A DNA stretch of 64,000 bases from Actinomadura kijaniata NBRC 14229 (GTDB lineage Bacteria > Actinomycetota > Actinomycetes > Streptosporangiales > Streptosporangiaceae): the NCBI RefSeq assembly GCF_001552175.1, contig NZ_BCQR01000041.1, positions 1 to 64,000 of the forward strand, in the 5' to 3' direction. A program made the position numbers and the translations under genes. How positions within the stretch are numbered: the first letter of the stretch is position 1; each line of letters starts with the position of its first letter. The notes under the pieces are model-generated. The model had not been told where the DNA came from. It searched no databases and was given only the letters and a program-made list of their open reading frames with translations. Shown here in pieces: positions 18,203-25,726 of the stretch.

Positions 18203-18407
18203 GGTGGGGACCCCTTCACCTCGACAATGAAGCCATATGCCCGAGGGGAACGATCGACTCGCGTATGAGAGTTCCCCCAGGTTCGGTCGCAGCCTAGCAA
18301 CCCGGCCACGGCGCTCCGCACCCCCTCGCCGTTGTGGGACCCAACGTCCGAATCCGGGCAGGGGGGTGTGGCGGTTCCGTCATCTCGTCGGCGGGGCCGG
18401 GCCGCCG

Positions 18408-18413
18408 CATAAT
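18408..18413 (+). promoter_or_regulatory. -10 box of a leaderless promoter
   Basis: CATAAT ends seven bases before GTG 18421, and no ribosome-binding site intervenes. Confidence 0.5.
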
Positions 18414-18420
18414 CCGAGGG

Positions 18421-18624
18421 GTGAGCGCGGAGGACGACTTCCGCCTCTGGGAACGGGAGTTCCGCGAGCCGGAGGCCGATCGGGACGGCTGGGGCGTGCT
18501 GCCGGTGGCCGTGGGGGTCGCGGCCGGGTGCTTCGTGCTGGTGGCGTTCGGCGAGGTCATGCTCGGGCTGATCGCCCTGGGGCTGGCCGGTGTGATCCTT
18601 CTGCTGTGGCGTTCCGGGATGTAG
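18421..18624 (+). CDS. Small membrane protein (67 aa)
   Basis: GTG 18421 directly follows a CATAAT -10 box. The product has a charged N-terminus (SAEDDFRLWEREFREPEA), then two adjacent hydrophobic segments (about residues 25-45 and 46-63). No family is assigned. It is 15 bases upstream of the SDR gene and probably co-transcribed with it. Confidence 0.65.
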   Translation: MSAEDDFRLWEREFREPEADRDGWGVLPVAVGVAAGCFVLVAFGEVMLGLIALGLAGVILLLWRSGM

Positions 18625-18639
18625 TGGGATGATCCGGGG

Positions 18640-19431
18640 ATGGATCTGCGTGGCGCGAGGGTGTTGCTGACCGGAGCGACCGGGGGGATCGGGCAGGCGC
18701 TGGCGGTGGCGCTGGCCGGGCGGGGCGCGGACGTCGTCCTGACGGGCCGGCGCGTCGAGGTGCTGGAGCCGCTGGCCGAACGCGTCGGCGGGACGGCGGT
18801 GGCCGCCGACCTGGCCGACCGGGACGGGGTCCGGGAGCTGGTCGACGAGGTCGGGGACGTGGACGTGCTCGTCGCCAACGCGGCGCTGCCCTCGTCGGGG
18901 CCGCTCGGCGGGTTCTCGCCGGAGGAGATCGACCGGGCGCTGGACGTGAACCTGCGCGCGCCGATCATGCTGGCCCGGCTGCTGGCGGACCGGATGGTCG
19001 AGCGGCGGCGGGGGCACCTGGTGTTCGTCTCGTCGCTGGCGGGCAAGACCGCTTCCGGTCACGCCTCGATCTACAACGCGACCAAGTTCGGCCTGCGCGG
19101 GTTTGCGCTGGCGATGCGCGAGGAGCTGCGGCCCCACGGGGTCGGCGTGTCCACGGTGTTCCCCGGGTTCATCCGGGACGCGGGCATGTTCGCCGAGGCC
19201 GGGGTCGCGTTGCCGAGGGGCGTGGGGACCCGGTCGCCGCGGGACGTGGCCGTGGCGACCGTCCGGGCCGTCGAGCGGAACCTCGGCGAGGTGGACGTCG
19301 CGCCGCTCGGGCTGCGGCTGGGCGCGCTGGTCGGCGGCGCGGTCCCGGGGCTGGCGGCGGCGGTGCAGCGCGCGGCCGGCGGCGACCGGATCACGCGGGA
19401 GCTGGGGGAGCGGCAGCGCGGCAAGCGCTGA
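18640..19431 (+). CDS. Short-chain dehydrogenase/reductase
   Basis: 263-residue NAD(P)-dependent oxidoreductase of the classical SDR type. The cofactor motif TGATGGIG is at residues 11-18, NAA at 80-82, and the catalytic Ser132, Tyr145 and Lys149 (YNATK) are present. A C-terminal extension (about 225-263) is hydrophobic and basic, suggesting membrane association. The substrate is unknown. It follows the small membrane-protein gene in a likely two-gene unit. Confidence 0.9.
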   Translation: MDLRGARVLLTGATGGIGQALAVALAGRGADVVLTGRRVEVLEPLAERVGGTAVAADLADRDGVRELVDEVGDVDVLVANAALPSSGPLGGFSPEEIDRALDVNLRAPIMLARLLADRMVERRRGHLVFVSSLAGKTASGHASIYNATKFGLRGFALAMREELRPHGVGVSTVFPGFIRDAGMFAEAGVALPRGVGTRSPRDVAVATVRAVERNLGEVDVAPLGLRLGALVGGAVPGLAAAVQRAAGGDRITRELGERQRGKR

Positions 19432-19469
19432 GGGAGCGGTGGGGCCGCCGGTTCTGTGCGGAACTGCTG

Positions 19470-19498
19470 AGGACAAAGACGGATCTTCGCGACATAAT
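19470..19498 (+). promoter_or_regulatory. Promoter of the M64 peptidase gene
   Basis: AGGACA (19470-19475) and CATAAT (19493-19498) are separated by 17 bases, giving a leader of roughly 85 bases with GAGGAGG before ATG 19593. Confidence 0.5.
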
Positions 19499-19592
19499 CC
19501 GGGTCGGTCCGTGTGATCAACGCGGGCCGGGCCGGTGCGTGTCCCCCTGGAATGACCCCGTCCACCACGCGCGGGCCCGAGGAGGTCCGTGC

Positions 19593-21371
19593 ATGAGGAC
19601 AGGCAGGAAGGCGGCGCTCGTCACGGCCGCGTTCGTTCCGCTGACCGCGCTGGCCGCGCCCCCCGCGCACGCCGCCGCTCCCGCGACCGTGGTCCCGGTG
19701 CAGGTCACCGGCGACCCGGCCAAGCGCTTCAACCTGGTGATCCTGGGCGACGGGTACACGTCGGCCGACCGGGCGAAGTTCCGCGCCCACGTCGACAAGC
19801 ACCTGTCCGACCTGTGGACGATCGAGCCGTTCAAGTCCTACCGCAGCTACGTCAACGTCTACGCCGTCGAGATCGCCTCGGACGAGTCCGGCGTGAGCTG
19901 CGATCCCGCCCTGTCCTCTCCGCGCCGCACCACCCCGCTCGGCATGGCGTTCTGGGGCGGCTGCAAGGAGGCGGGCCCGCAGCGCCTGCTGACGATGAAC
20001 GCCACCGCCGCCAAGTCCTACGCCGACCTGGTCGCCGGGACCAACGCGGGCAACCGGCAGATCCTCGCGCTCGCCAACAGCGACACCTACGGCGGCGCGG
20101 GCGGCGCCTACGCGACCGCGTCCGGCGGCAACGCCCTGTCCGCGCTGATCACCCCGCACGAGCTGGGGCACTCGCTGGGCGGCCTGGACGACGAGTACGA
20201 CTACTACCAGCGCGGCGTTCCCGGCGGCACCTACACCGGGCCCGAGCCGGAGTCGATCCACCACACGCTGCTGACCGAGCGGCAGATGCGCGAGCAGAAG
20301 AAGAAGTGGTGGCGCTGGCTGGGCGAGAAGAGCGAGTCCGGCGGCGTGATCGGCCGCCACGAGGGCGGGCTGTACTCCACCAAGGGCGTGTGGCGGCCGA
20401 GCCGGCACTCGATGATGAAGACGCTGGGCTACTACTTCGACCAGGTCGGCCGCGAACGCATGACGCAGCGGATCTCCGGCAAGGTCAGCCTCATCCAGGA
20501 CCACACCCCGACCGACGCGCCCGTGGGCGCCGACCGGGTGCTGTGGCTGGAGACGACCCATCCGGTCGGCCACGACCTGGCCGTGACCTGGACCGTCGAC
20601 GGCAGGAGGCTGAAGGGCGGCACCCGGAACCTCGACCTCGGCGACCTGCGGCTCAAGCCCGGCACGCACACCGTGACCGCGACCGTCACCGACCCGACGC
20701 CGTTCGTCCGCGATCCCGGGATCCGGAACTCCCCGGCGCTCACCCAGTCCCGCACCTGGACGGTCGACACGAAGGTCACGACGCCGCCGCGCAACGACCC
20801 CGCGGGATTCGGCCCGACCACCCCGACCGACCGGCCGGTGGGCGCGGGCGACGTGATCTACGCCGAGACCACGCACCCGACGCACCGGGTGCCGACGGTC
20901 CGCTGGTCGCTGGACGGCAGGAGGGTCCGGGGCGGGGAACGCTCCCTGGACCTGAAGCGGTTCCGGCTGAGGTCGGGCACCCACACCGTCACCGCGCGCG
21001 TCGGGTCGGGGACGCGCACCTGGACGGTGGACGCGAACCGGCCCACCGCGACGTTCGAGCTGTCCAAGGCCGCGCGGGCCAAGGGCGGCGAGTACGTGTT
21101 CGACGGGCCGTTCACCATGAGGCTCACCGGGGCCGACGACCGTCCGGGCACGGTGGTCAACGAGTTCCGGGTGGACGGCGACGGCTGGTTCAACTACTTC
21201 GGCTGGCCGACCGACTCGACCAAGCCGTTCCTGTTCACCGAGAACGGCACCGTCATCGACCACCTGACCTACGGCAGGCTCGGCAAGGGACGCCACACGA
21301 TCGAGTACCGGGCGATCGACGCGGCCGGGAACATCGGCAGGGCCGGGAAGTTCGTGGTGACGCTGCGCTGA
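19593..21371 (+). CDS. Secreted M64 (IgA-peptidase-like) metallopeptidase
   Basis: 592-residue exported zinc peptidase. The signal peptide (residues 1 to about 28) ends at PPAHAAA. The M64 domain has NLVILGDGYT (47-56) and the zinc motif HELGHSLGGLDDEY, with ligands His189 and His193, catalytic Glu190 and Glu201 as the probable third ligand. After about residue 305 come two tandem copies of a beta-rich unit of about 65-80 residues (LETTHPVGHDLAVTWTVDG and AETTHPTHRVPTVRWSLDG), then a C-terminal domain. M64 peptidases are secreted or surface enzymes; the substrate here is unknown. Confidence 0.9.
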   Translation: MRTGRKAALVTAAFVPLTALAAPPAHAAAPATVVPVQVTGDPAKRFNLVILGDGYTSADRAKFRAHVDKHLSDLWTIEPFKSYRSYVNVYAVEIASDESGVSCDPALSSPRRTTPLGMAFWGGCKEAGPQRLLTMNATAAKSYADLVAGTNAGNRQILALANSDTYGGAGGAYATASGGNALSALITPHELGHSLGGLDDEYDYYQRGVPGGTYTGPEPESIHHTLLTERQMREQKKKWWRWLGEKSESGGVIGRHEGGLYSTKGVWRPSRHSMMKTLGYYFDQVGRERMTQRISGKVSLIQDHTPTDAPVGADRVLWLETTHPVGHDLAVTWTVDGRRLKGGTRNLDLGDLRLKPGTHTVTATVTDPTPFVRDPGIRNSPALTQSRTWTVDTKVTTPPRNDPAGFGPTTPTDRPVGAGDVIYAETTHPTHRVPTVRWSLDGRRVRGGERSLDLKRFRLRSGTHTVTARVGSGTRTWTVDANRPTATFELSKAARAKGGEYVFDGPFTMRLTGADDRPGTVVNEFRVDGDGWFNYFGWPTDSTKPFLFTENGTVIDHLTYGRLGKGRHTIEYRAIDAAGNIGRAGKFVVTLR

Positions 21372-21377
21372 ACGCGC

Positions 21378-21409
21378 GTGCGGCCCGGGGCGCGTTCCCC
21401 GGGCCGCAC
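21378..21409. terminator. Bidirectional terminator
   Basis: Perfect 13-bp stem (21378-21390 with 21397-21409), 6-base loop, between the convergent peptidase and EamA genes. Confidence 0.8.
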
Positions 21410-21412
21410 GGC

Positions 21413-22324
21413 TCAGCCCTTGACGGTGTCCACCTCCACCGCCTCGGGGACGGCGACCGGCCTCCCCTTCGGCGGGCGGAGCGTCGCCAGCACCGACCCG
21501 CACAGGATCAGCCCGAACGCCGCCGCGATCTCCCAGGTCAGCGACTCGCCGAGGAACAGCACCCCGGCCGCGACCGCGACCGCCGGGTTCACGTAGGTGA
21601 ACACCGGGGCGCGCGTCGGCCCGACCTCCCGGATCAGCTCGAAGAACAGGACGAACGCCACCGCCGTGGACGCCACCCCGAGCACGGCCAGCGCCGCCAG
21701 CACCCGGCCGGGCGGCAGCGTGGCCGGGGCGGTCAGCGCCGCCGGGACCGCGTAGATCAGCGCGGCGATCCCCAGGCACGCCGTCGTCATCGTCAGGCTC
21801 GGCACGTCGCCCAGCTTCCGCGCCAGGATCAGCGGCGCGGTCGCGTACCCGACCACCACCAGCGCGACCTCGGCGACGGCCCACGCGCTGCCGCCGTCAA
21901 GCTGCGGGGCGGCCAGCACCGCGACCCCGCCGAGGCCGAGCAGCAGGCCCGCCCAGCGCAGCGGGCCGAGGCGCTCGCTGTCGCCGGTGGCGCGCGCCGC
22001 CAGCACCCCCACGATCGGCACCGCCGCGATCAGCAGGCCCGCCATGCCGCTGGACAGGGTGCGCTCGGCGTCCGACAGCAGCGCCCACGGCCCCAGGACC
22101 TCCAGCGCGGCGAATGCCAGCACCGGCTTCCAGTGCTTCCTGACCTTGTCGAACCCGCCGGTCCGCACCGCCAGCGGCAGCAGCACGAGCGCCCCCAGGG
22201 CCGTGCGCGCGAACACCACGCCCGGCACCGAGATGTCGTTCTCCACCGCCACCTTGATCAGCAGATAGGGGATGCCCCACAACACGCTCATCAGCGCGAA
22301 CAGCACCCAGCCCCGCCTACTCAC
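21413..22324 (-). CDS. EamA/DMT-family transporter
   Basis: 303-residue inner-membrane exporter with about ten membrane segments and two EamA repeats (WGIPYLLIKVAVEN in the first, FTYVNPAVAVAAGVLFLGE in the second). Such proteins export amino acids, nucleobases or drugs. The start is GTG 22324 with AGGAGG upstream. It lies 45 bases downstream of an AraC-type regulator gene on the same strand, so it is probably the transport output of that regulator. Confidence 0.9.
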   Translation of the reverse strand: MSRRGWVLFALMSVLWGIPYLLIKVAVENDISVPGVVFARTALGALVLLPLAVRTGGFDKVRKHWKPVLAFAALEVLGPWALLSDAERTLSSGMAGLLIAAVPIVGVLAARATGDSERLGPLRWAGLLLGLGGVAVLAAPQLDGGSAWAVAEVALVVVGYATAPLILARKLGDVPSLTMTTACLGIAALIYAVPAALTAPATLPPGRVLAALAVLGVASTAVAFVLFFELIREVGPTRAPVFTYVNPAVAVAAGVLFLGESLTWEIAAAFGLILCGSVLATLRPPKGRPVAVPEAVEVDTVKG

Positions 22325-22369
22325 CGCGTCCTCCTGACACGGGCCGCGCCGCCCTGGCGCGGCCCGTGC

Positions 22370-23269
22370 TCAGTGTCGGCGCAGCAGCACCGCGCCGTCT
22401 TGAACGCCGTTGCGGTACACCCCCGGCGTGACGCCCATCACCCGCCGGAACCAGCGGGTCAGGTGCGCCTGGTCGGCGAAGCCCACCAGCGCCGCCGCCT
22501 CCGCCGGGCGGCGCCCCGCGTCCAGCAGCGAACGCGCCCGCGCCACCCGGTGCTGCGCCAGCCACGCGTACGGCGTCATGCCGGTGGCCTCCCGGAACGC
22601 GCGCAGCACCTGGTAGCGGGACATGCCCAGGTCGGCGGCCAGGTCGTGCAGCGTCGGCGGGTCGGTCACCGCGTCGGCGAGCCGCGCGGTGACGGCCCGC
22701 GCGACGTGCGCGCCCCGGCCGGGCGGGCCGACGGGACGGGCGGCGGCCTCGGCGTGCCGGCCGACCAGCGCGGCGAGCGCCCACAGCAGCCGCGACTCCC
22801 CCTCCAGCGGATCGCCGGGCGTGCTGAGCGCCAGGTGCGCCGCCCGCAGCGCGCCCGACACCTGGGGGTCGGTGAGCACCGCGTCCCGGAAGTGGGGGAC
22901 CGTCCGGGAGCCCTCGGCGAGCAGCTCGACGCTCGGGTAGAACACCCGGTAGGTGAACCCGTCGTCGCCCGCCGGGCCGCCGGTGTGGGTCTCGCCCGGC
23001 TCCACGATCACCAGGTCGCCGGGGCCGGAGCGGATGCGCTCGCCCCGGTACACCATGGTCTCGACCCCGGCGACGGTCACCCCGATCGCGTACTCCTCGT
23101 GCGCGTGCGGGGCGTAGTGTCGCCGCCCGATCCGGGCGGTCATCAGGTGGAGCGGAGCCCGCCCGATACCCTCGACCCGCCGCCAGACCACCTGGTCGGC
23201 CGGGGCGGGGGACCCGGGCGGGTGGTCAGGCGGAGAAGACGTGGCGGAGGCGCCAGCGGTCGGCGTCAC
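22370..23269 (-). CDS. AraC-family regulator with cupin sensor domain
   Basis: 299 residues as drawn. The N-terminal cupin (about residues 30-115) has HYAPHAHEEYAIGV and DLVIVEPGETHTG. The C-terminal AraC domain (about 185-285) has LGMSRYQVLRAFREATGMTPY. The GTG at 23269 has GGAG eight bases upstream but makes the gene overlap the preceding 77-residue gene by 44 bases; a later GTG near 23191 would remove the overlap. In this AraC group the adjacent gene is commonly an exporter, here EamA. Confidence 0.85.
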   Translation of the reverse strand: MTPTAGASATSSPPDHPPGSPAPADQVVWRRVEGIGRAPLHLMTARIGRRHYAPHAHEEYAIGVTVAGVETMVYRGERIRSGPGDLVIVEPGETHTGGPAGDDGFTYRVFYPSVELLAEGSRTVPHFRDAVLTDPQVSGALRAAHLALSTPGDPLEGESRLLWALAALVGRHAEAAARPVGPPGRGAHVARAVTARLADAVTDPPTLHDLAADLGMSRYQVLRAFREATGMTPYAWLAQHRVARARSLLDAGRRPAEAAALVGFADQAHLTRWFRRVMGVTPGVYRNGVQDGAVLLRRH

Positions 23270-23459
23270 GGCCCAGCTCCGCGACGGCGGGGCCGTTCTC
23301 GCCGGTGATCCGGACCCGGTAGATCCGGGTCTCGGGCGCCGCGCCGTAGGTCTTCAGGACCTCGTCCACCGCGTAGCGCGCCCCCCGCCACTCGTACGCG
23401 GTGAGCCGTCCCGACGGGTCGTGCTCGGCGCTGATCGGCTCGTTGAGAAGGTGCCCCAT
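23226..23459 (-). CDS. Hypothetical protein (77 aa)
   Basis: Small soluble protein starting MGHLLNEPISAEHDPSG, with alternating hydrophobic and charged residues suggesting a beta-rich fold (TAYEWRGARYAVDEVL, IYRVRITGENG). It resembles small DUF6504-like proteins but this is not certain. The gene ends inside the start of the AraC-type gene, indicating coupled translation. Confidence 0.6.
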   Translation of the reverse strand: MGHLLNEPISAEHDPSGRLTAYEWRGARYAVDEVLKTYGAAPETRIYRVRITGENGPAVAELGRDADRWRLRHVFSA

Positions 23460-23612
23460 GGGATCGCGAGCGTAGCACCGGATCGAACGCGTGTTCCCCG
23501 CCTTGCCGGGCTCTTGGCGCACCTGTGACGTGGTTATCCACGGCGCGGGAAGGTCGTGGCGGCCGCGCCGGTGTTCCTGACGCTTGACTTCATGTCGGCA
23601 TTAAGCCCCAGC

Positions 23613-24368
23613 ATGGGGAACATGTCCACATCGCGGTTCTCCCCCTCCGAGCTGACGGCCATCCTCGACGCCTTCGACACGCTGCCCGGAGTCCCGGAGG
23701 TGCGCGCCCGGACCTACGACCTGCTGCCGCCGGACGGGCTCGTGGCCGACGTCGGCTGCGGGGCGGGCCGCGCGGTCGTCGAACTGGCCGCCAGGGGCGT
23801 GCGGGCGGTCGGCGTCGACCTCGACGAGCGGATGGTCGGGCTGGCGCGGGAGCGGTTCCCCGGCGGGGACTTCCGGGTCGGGGACGCGTGCGCGCTGCCG
23901 TTCGGGGACGGGGAGCTGCGCGGGTACCGGGCCGACAAGGTGCTGCACGACCTGGCCGAGCCGGGGCGGGCGCTGGCGGAGGCGCGGCGGGTGCTCGCGC
24001 CCGGCGGGCGGGCCGTGCTGACCGGGCAGGACTGGGACGTGCTGGTGATCGACTCCGACGACGGGGAGCTCACGCGGCGGATCGTGCGCGCGCGGGCCGA
24101 TCTGGTGCCGAGTCCGCGCGCGGCGCGGGCGTTCCGGGCGCTGCTGCTGGACGCGGGGTTCGGGGAGGTGGCGGTGGAGGTCCGCACCGTCGTGCTCGCG
24201 GAGCCGGGGGTCGAGGCGTTCCTGGCGAGGGTGGCGGAGGCGGCGCGGGCCGCCGGGGCCGTGACCGACGCGGAGGCCGAGGGGTGGACGGCCGAGCAGC
24301 GGGAGCGGGCGCGCCGGGGCCGGGCGTTCGCGGCGATCCCGTTGTTCGTGGCGTCGGCCACCCGCTGA
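23613..24368 (+). CDS. SAM-dependent class I methyltransferase
   Basis: About 251 residues. The AdoMet site VADVGCGAGR and the acidic VGVDLDERMV give a Rossmann-type methyltransferase of the ubiE/methyltransferase-11 group, with GDACALPFGDG as motif II. The start is uncertain: ATG 23613, ATG 23622 and further upstream starts are in frame, and none has a strong ribosome-binding site. The substrate is unknown. The DnaA-box-rich spacer starts directly after its stop codon. Confidence 0.8.
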   Translation: MGNMSTSRFSPSELTAILDAFDTLPGVPEVRARTYDLLPPDGLVADVGCGAGRAVVELAARGVRAVGVDLDERMVGLARERFPGGDFRVGDACALPFGDGELRGYRADKVLHDLAEPGRALAEARRVLAPGGRAVLTGQDWDVLVIDSDDGELTRRIVRARADLVPSPRAARAFRALLLDAGFGEVAVEVRTVVLAEPGVEAFLARVAEAARAAGAVTDAEAEGWTAEQRERARRGRAFAAIPLFVASATR

Positions 24369-24900
24369 GCGGAGTTGTCCACAGGCTGGGGGGAATTTCA
24401 TACACAGGCTCCGACCTGCGGTGGAGGGGACGGACGGGGTCCGGTTCCACAGCGGAATCCCCAGTTGATCAGGGGTTTCGCACATCCCGCGCCGGGTGTT
24501 TCCACAGTCTTGGGGTGTCGGTGATCGACCGTCCCGTCATCCACAGAATCCACAGCCTGTGGATAACTTCCGTGCACAACCTGTGGTTCACGGGCCGACG
24601 CGGTCGTCCACCGTTCCTCCCCAGTTCACCCCCAGGCGTCCCGGGCCGTCATCCACTCCGTGGATAACGCTCTGAACAGGGGAAAGCGGCCCTCTCGGCC
24701 ACGGTCGCCCACAGGGCGTTCACAGCCTGTGGGCATCTCGTCTCCACAACGCGGCCCGTCCGGTGGACAACGTCGTGCACCGGGAGTCCCCAGCGCTGTC
24801 CCCAGGCTTTACCTCCTTGTGCACGACACGATCGCGGCCTGTGCACATCGCGCTCCAGCCGACACACCGGAGAAGAACGCAGAGACCAGACAATGCGCGA
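24369..24900. other. DnaA-box cluster in a gene-free convergent spacer
   Basis: No gene is supported in 24369-24965. The first 530 bases are packed with DnaA-type nonamers: TTGTCCACA (24375-24383), TCATCCACA (24537-24545), TGTGGATAA (24558-24566, perfect box on the minus strand), CGTGGATAA (24659-24667) and GGTGGACAA (24762-24770), plus weaker copies near 24498, 24546, 24649, 24705, 24728 and 24740. Inverted pairs occur at 24548-24564, 24651-24665 and 24719-24733. Short cores of the form CCCCAG are also frequent. Clusters of DnaA boxes outside oriC are known in Streptomyces coelicolor. The role here is inferred. Confidence 0.65.
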
Positions 24901-24930
24901 CGCCCCCGGCCCGGGGCGGGCGCGGGGGCG
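24901..24930 (-). terminator. Hairpin terminator candidate
   Basis: CGCCCCCG (24901-24908) pairs with CGGGGGCG (24923-24930), about 35 bases past the stop of the leftward VOC-domain gene. Confidence 0.5.
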
Positions 24931-24965
24931 TCGTACGGGCGAGCGGGCCCGGGGGCGGAGGCGGG

Positions 24966-25676
24966 TCAGGAGGCGGCGGCCTCGGCCAGGTCCTCCATGC
25001 GGCGGAACAGGTCGCGGGCCTCGGCGCGGTCCCCGTCGGTCAGCGGGAGGGCGCGGGCCTCGTCCAGCAGGGCGCGGGCCCGCGCGGCGTCGTCGTCGCG
25101 GAACGCCACGTCGGCGCGCATGACCAGGGCCTTCAGGCGTTCCGGGGCGGTCATCGGGTGGTCGGAGTCCAGCAGGCGGTCCAGGATCGTGGTCGCCGAA
25201 CGCAGGTCCTCCTTGGAGTCCAGCATCTGCATGGCCAGGTGGAGGGCGCGGGCGACGGGCTCCTCCGGGACGGGCGCGTGCGCGAAGTCGTCGGAGATCG
25301 GCATGCCGATGCGCAGCTGGTTGCCGTCGGTGTCGGTCAGCAGGAACTGCCGGACGCCGTAGGTCATGTCCTTGAGCGCGCCGATCCGGGGCAGGCCGCG
25401 GGTCGGCACGCGGCCGAGCGACGCCTTCAGGCCGGAGCGGAACGCCTCGTACAGCGTGTCCACATCGTCGGTGACGACGTAGCACATGTGCATCGAGGCG
25501 GCCGGGTCGTACTTCTTCAGCCCGAAGAACTGGAGGACCAGATCGCCGCGGGAGACCTCGACGAACGGGTTCGGACTCTTCTGTTTGAAGGTCGTCTCGA
25601 AGCCGAGGGCCGCGTAGAACCCCTCGATCGCGTCGACCGACCGGCACGGGAATATCGGGATCGTCTTCTCGCCCAT
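24966..25676 (-). CDS. VOC/glyoxalase-fold protein with helical C-terminal domain
   Basis: 236 residues. The N-terminal part (1 to about 125) is a vicinal-oxygen-chelate domain related to bleomycin-resistance proteins (TIPIFPCRSVDAIEGFYAALG, LLTDTDGNQLRIG). The C-terminal part (about 135-236) is helical with TPR-like repeats (ARARALLDEARALPL). The unusual fusion suggests a binding or scaffold role beyond drug sequestration. It has a well-formed leaderless promoter and an operator-like dyad directly upstream. Confidence 0.8.
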   Translation of the reverse strand: MGEKTIPIFPCRSVDAIEGFYAALGFETTFKQKSPNPFVEVSRGDLVLQFFGLKKYDPAASMHMCYVVTDDVDTLYEAFRSGLKASLGRVPTRGLPRIGALKDMTYGVRQFLLTDTDGNQLRIGMPISDDFAHAPVPEEPVARALHLAMQMLDSKEDLRSATTILDRLLDSDHPMTAPERLKALVMRADVAFRDDDAARARALLDEARALPLTDGDRAEARDLFRRMEDLAEAAAS

Positions 25677-25682
25677 GCCCCG

Positions 25683-25711
25683 ACCGTAGGCCGCCTCGCT
25701 TCACTAGTCAA
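25683..25711 (-). promoter_or_regulatory. Strong leaderless promoter
   Basis: On the minus strand TTGACT (25706-25711) and TACGGT (25683-25688) are exactly 17 bases apart, and TACGGT is six bases before ATG 25676. Confidence 0.75.
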
Positions 25712-25723
25712 ACTTGAATAGTG
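25702..25723. promoter_or_regulatory. 22-bp near-perfect operator dyad
   Basis: CACTA and TCAA at 25702-25711 mirror TTGA and TAGTG at 25714-25723, with one mismatched pair. The dyad overlaps the -35 box of the VOC gene, the position of a repressor site. No dedicated regulator gene is adjacent. Confidence 0.55.
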
Positions 25724-25726
25724 CGG

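Noticed and set aside
19071-21884. A 937-residue minus-strand frame over the M64 peptidase gene
   Set aside because: Very long open frames on the opposite strand are normal in this base composition. The plus strand has a signal peptide, a zinc motif and family blocks; the minus frame has no recognisable domain.
19589-23308. A 1239-residue plus-strand frame across the peptidase and the EamA and AraC genes
   Set aside because: It is Arg/Gly/Pro-rich shadow sequence spanning genes of both strands and a terminator; it has no domain.
24763-25362. A plus-strand gene starting in the DnaA-box spacer
   Set aside because: Its frame is Ser/Arg-rich shadow of the VOC gene on the other strand and has no ribosome-binding site.
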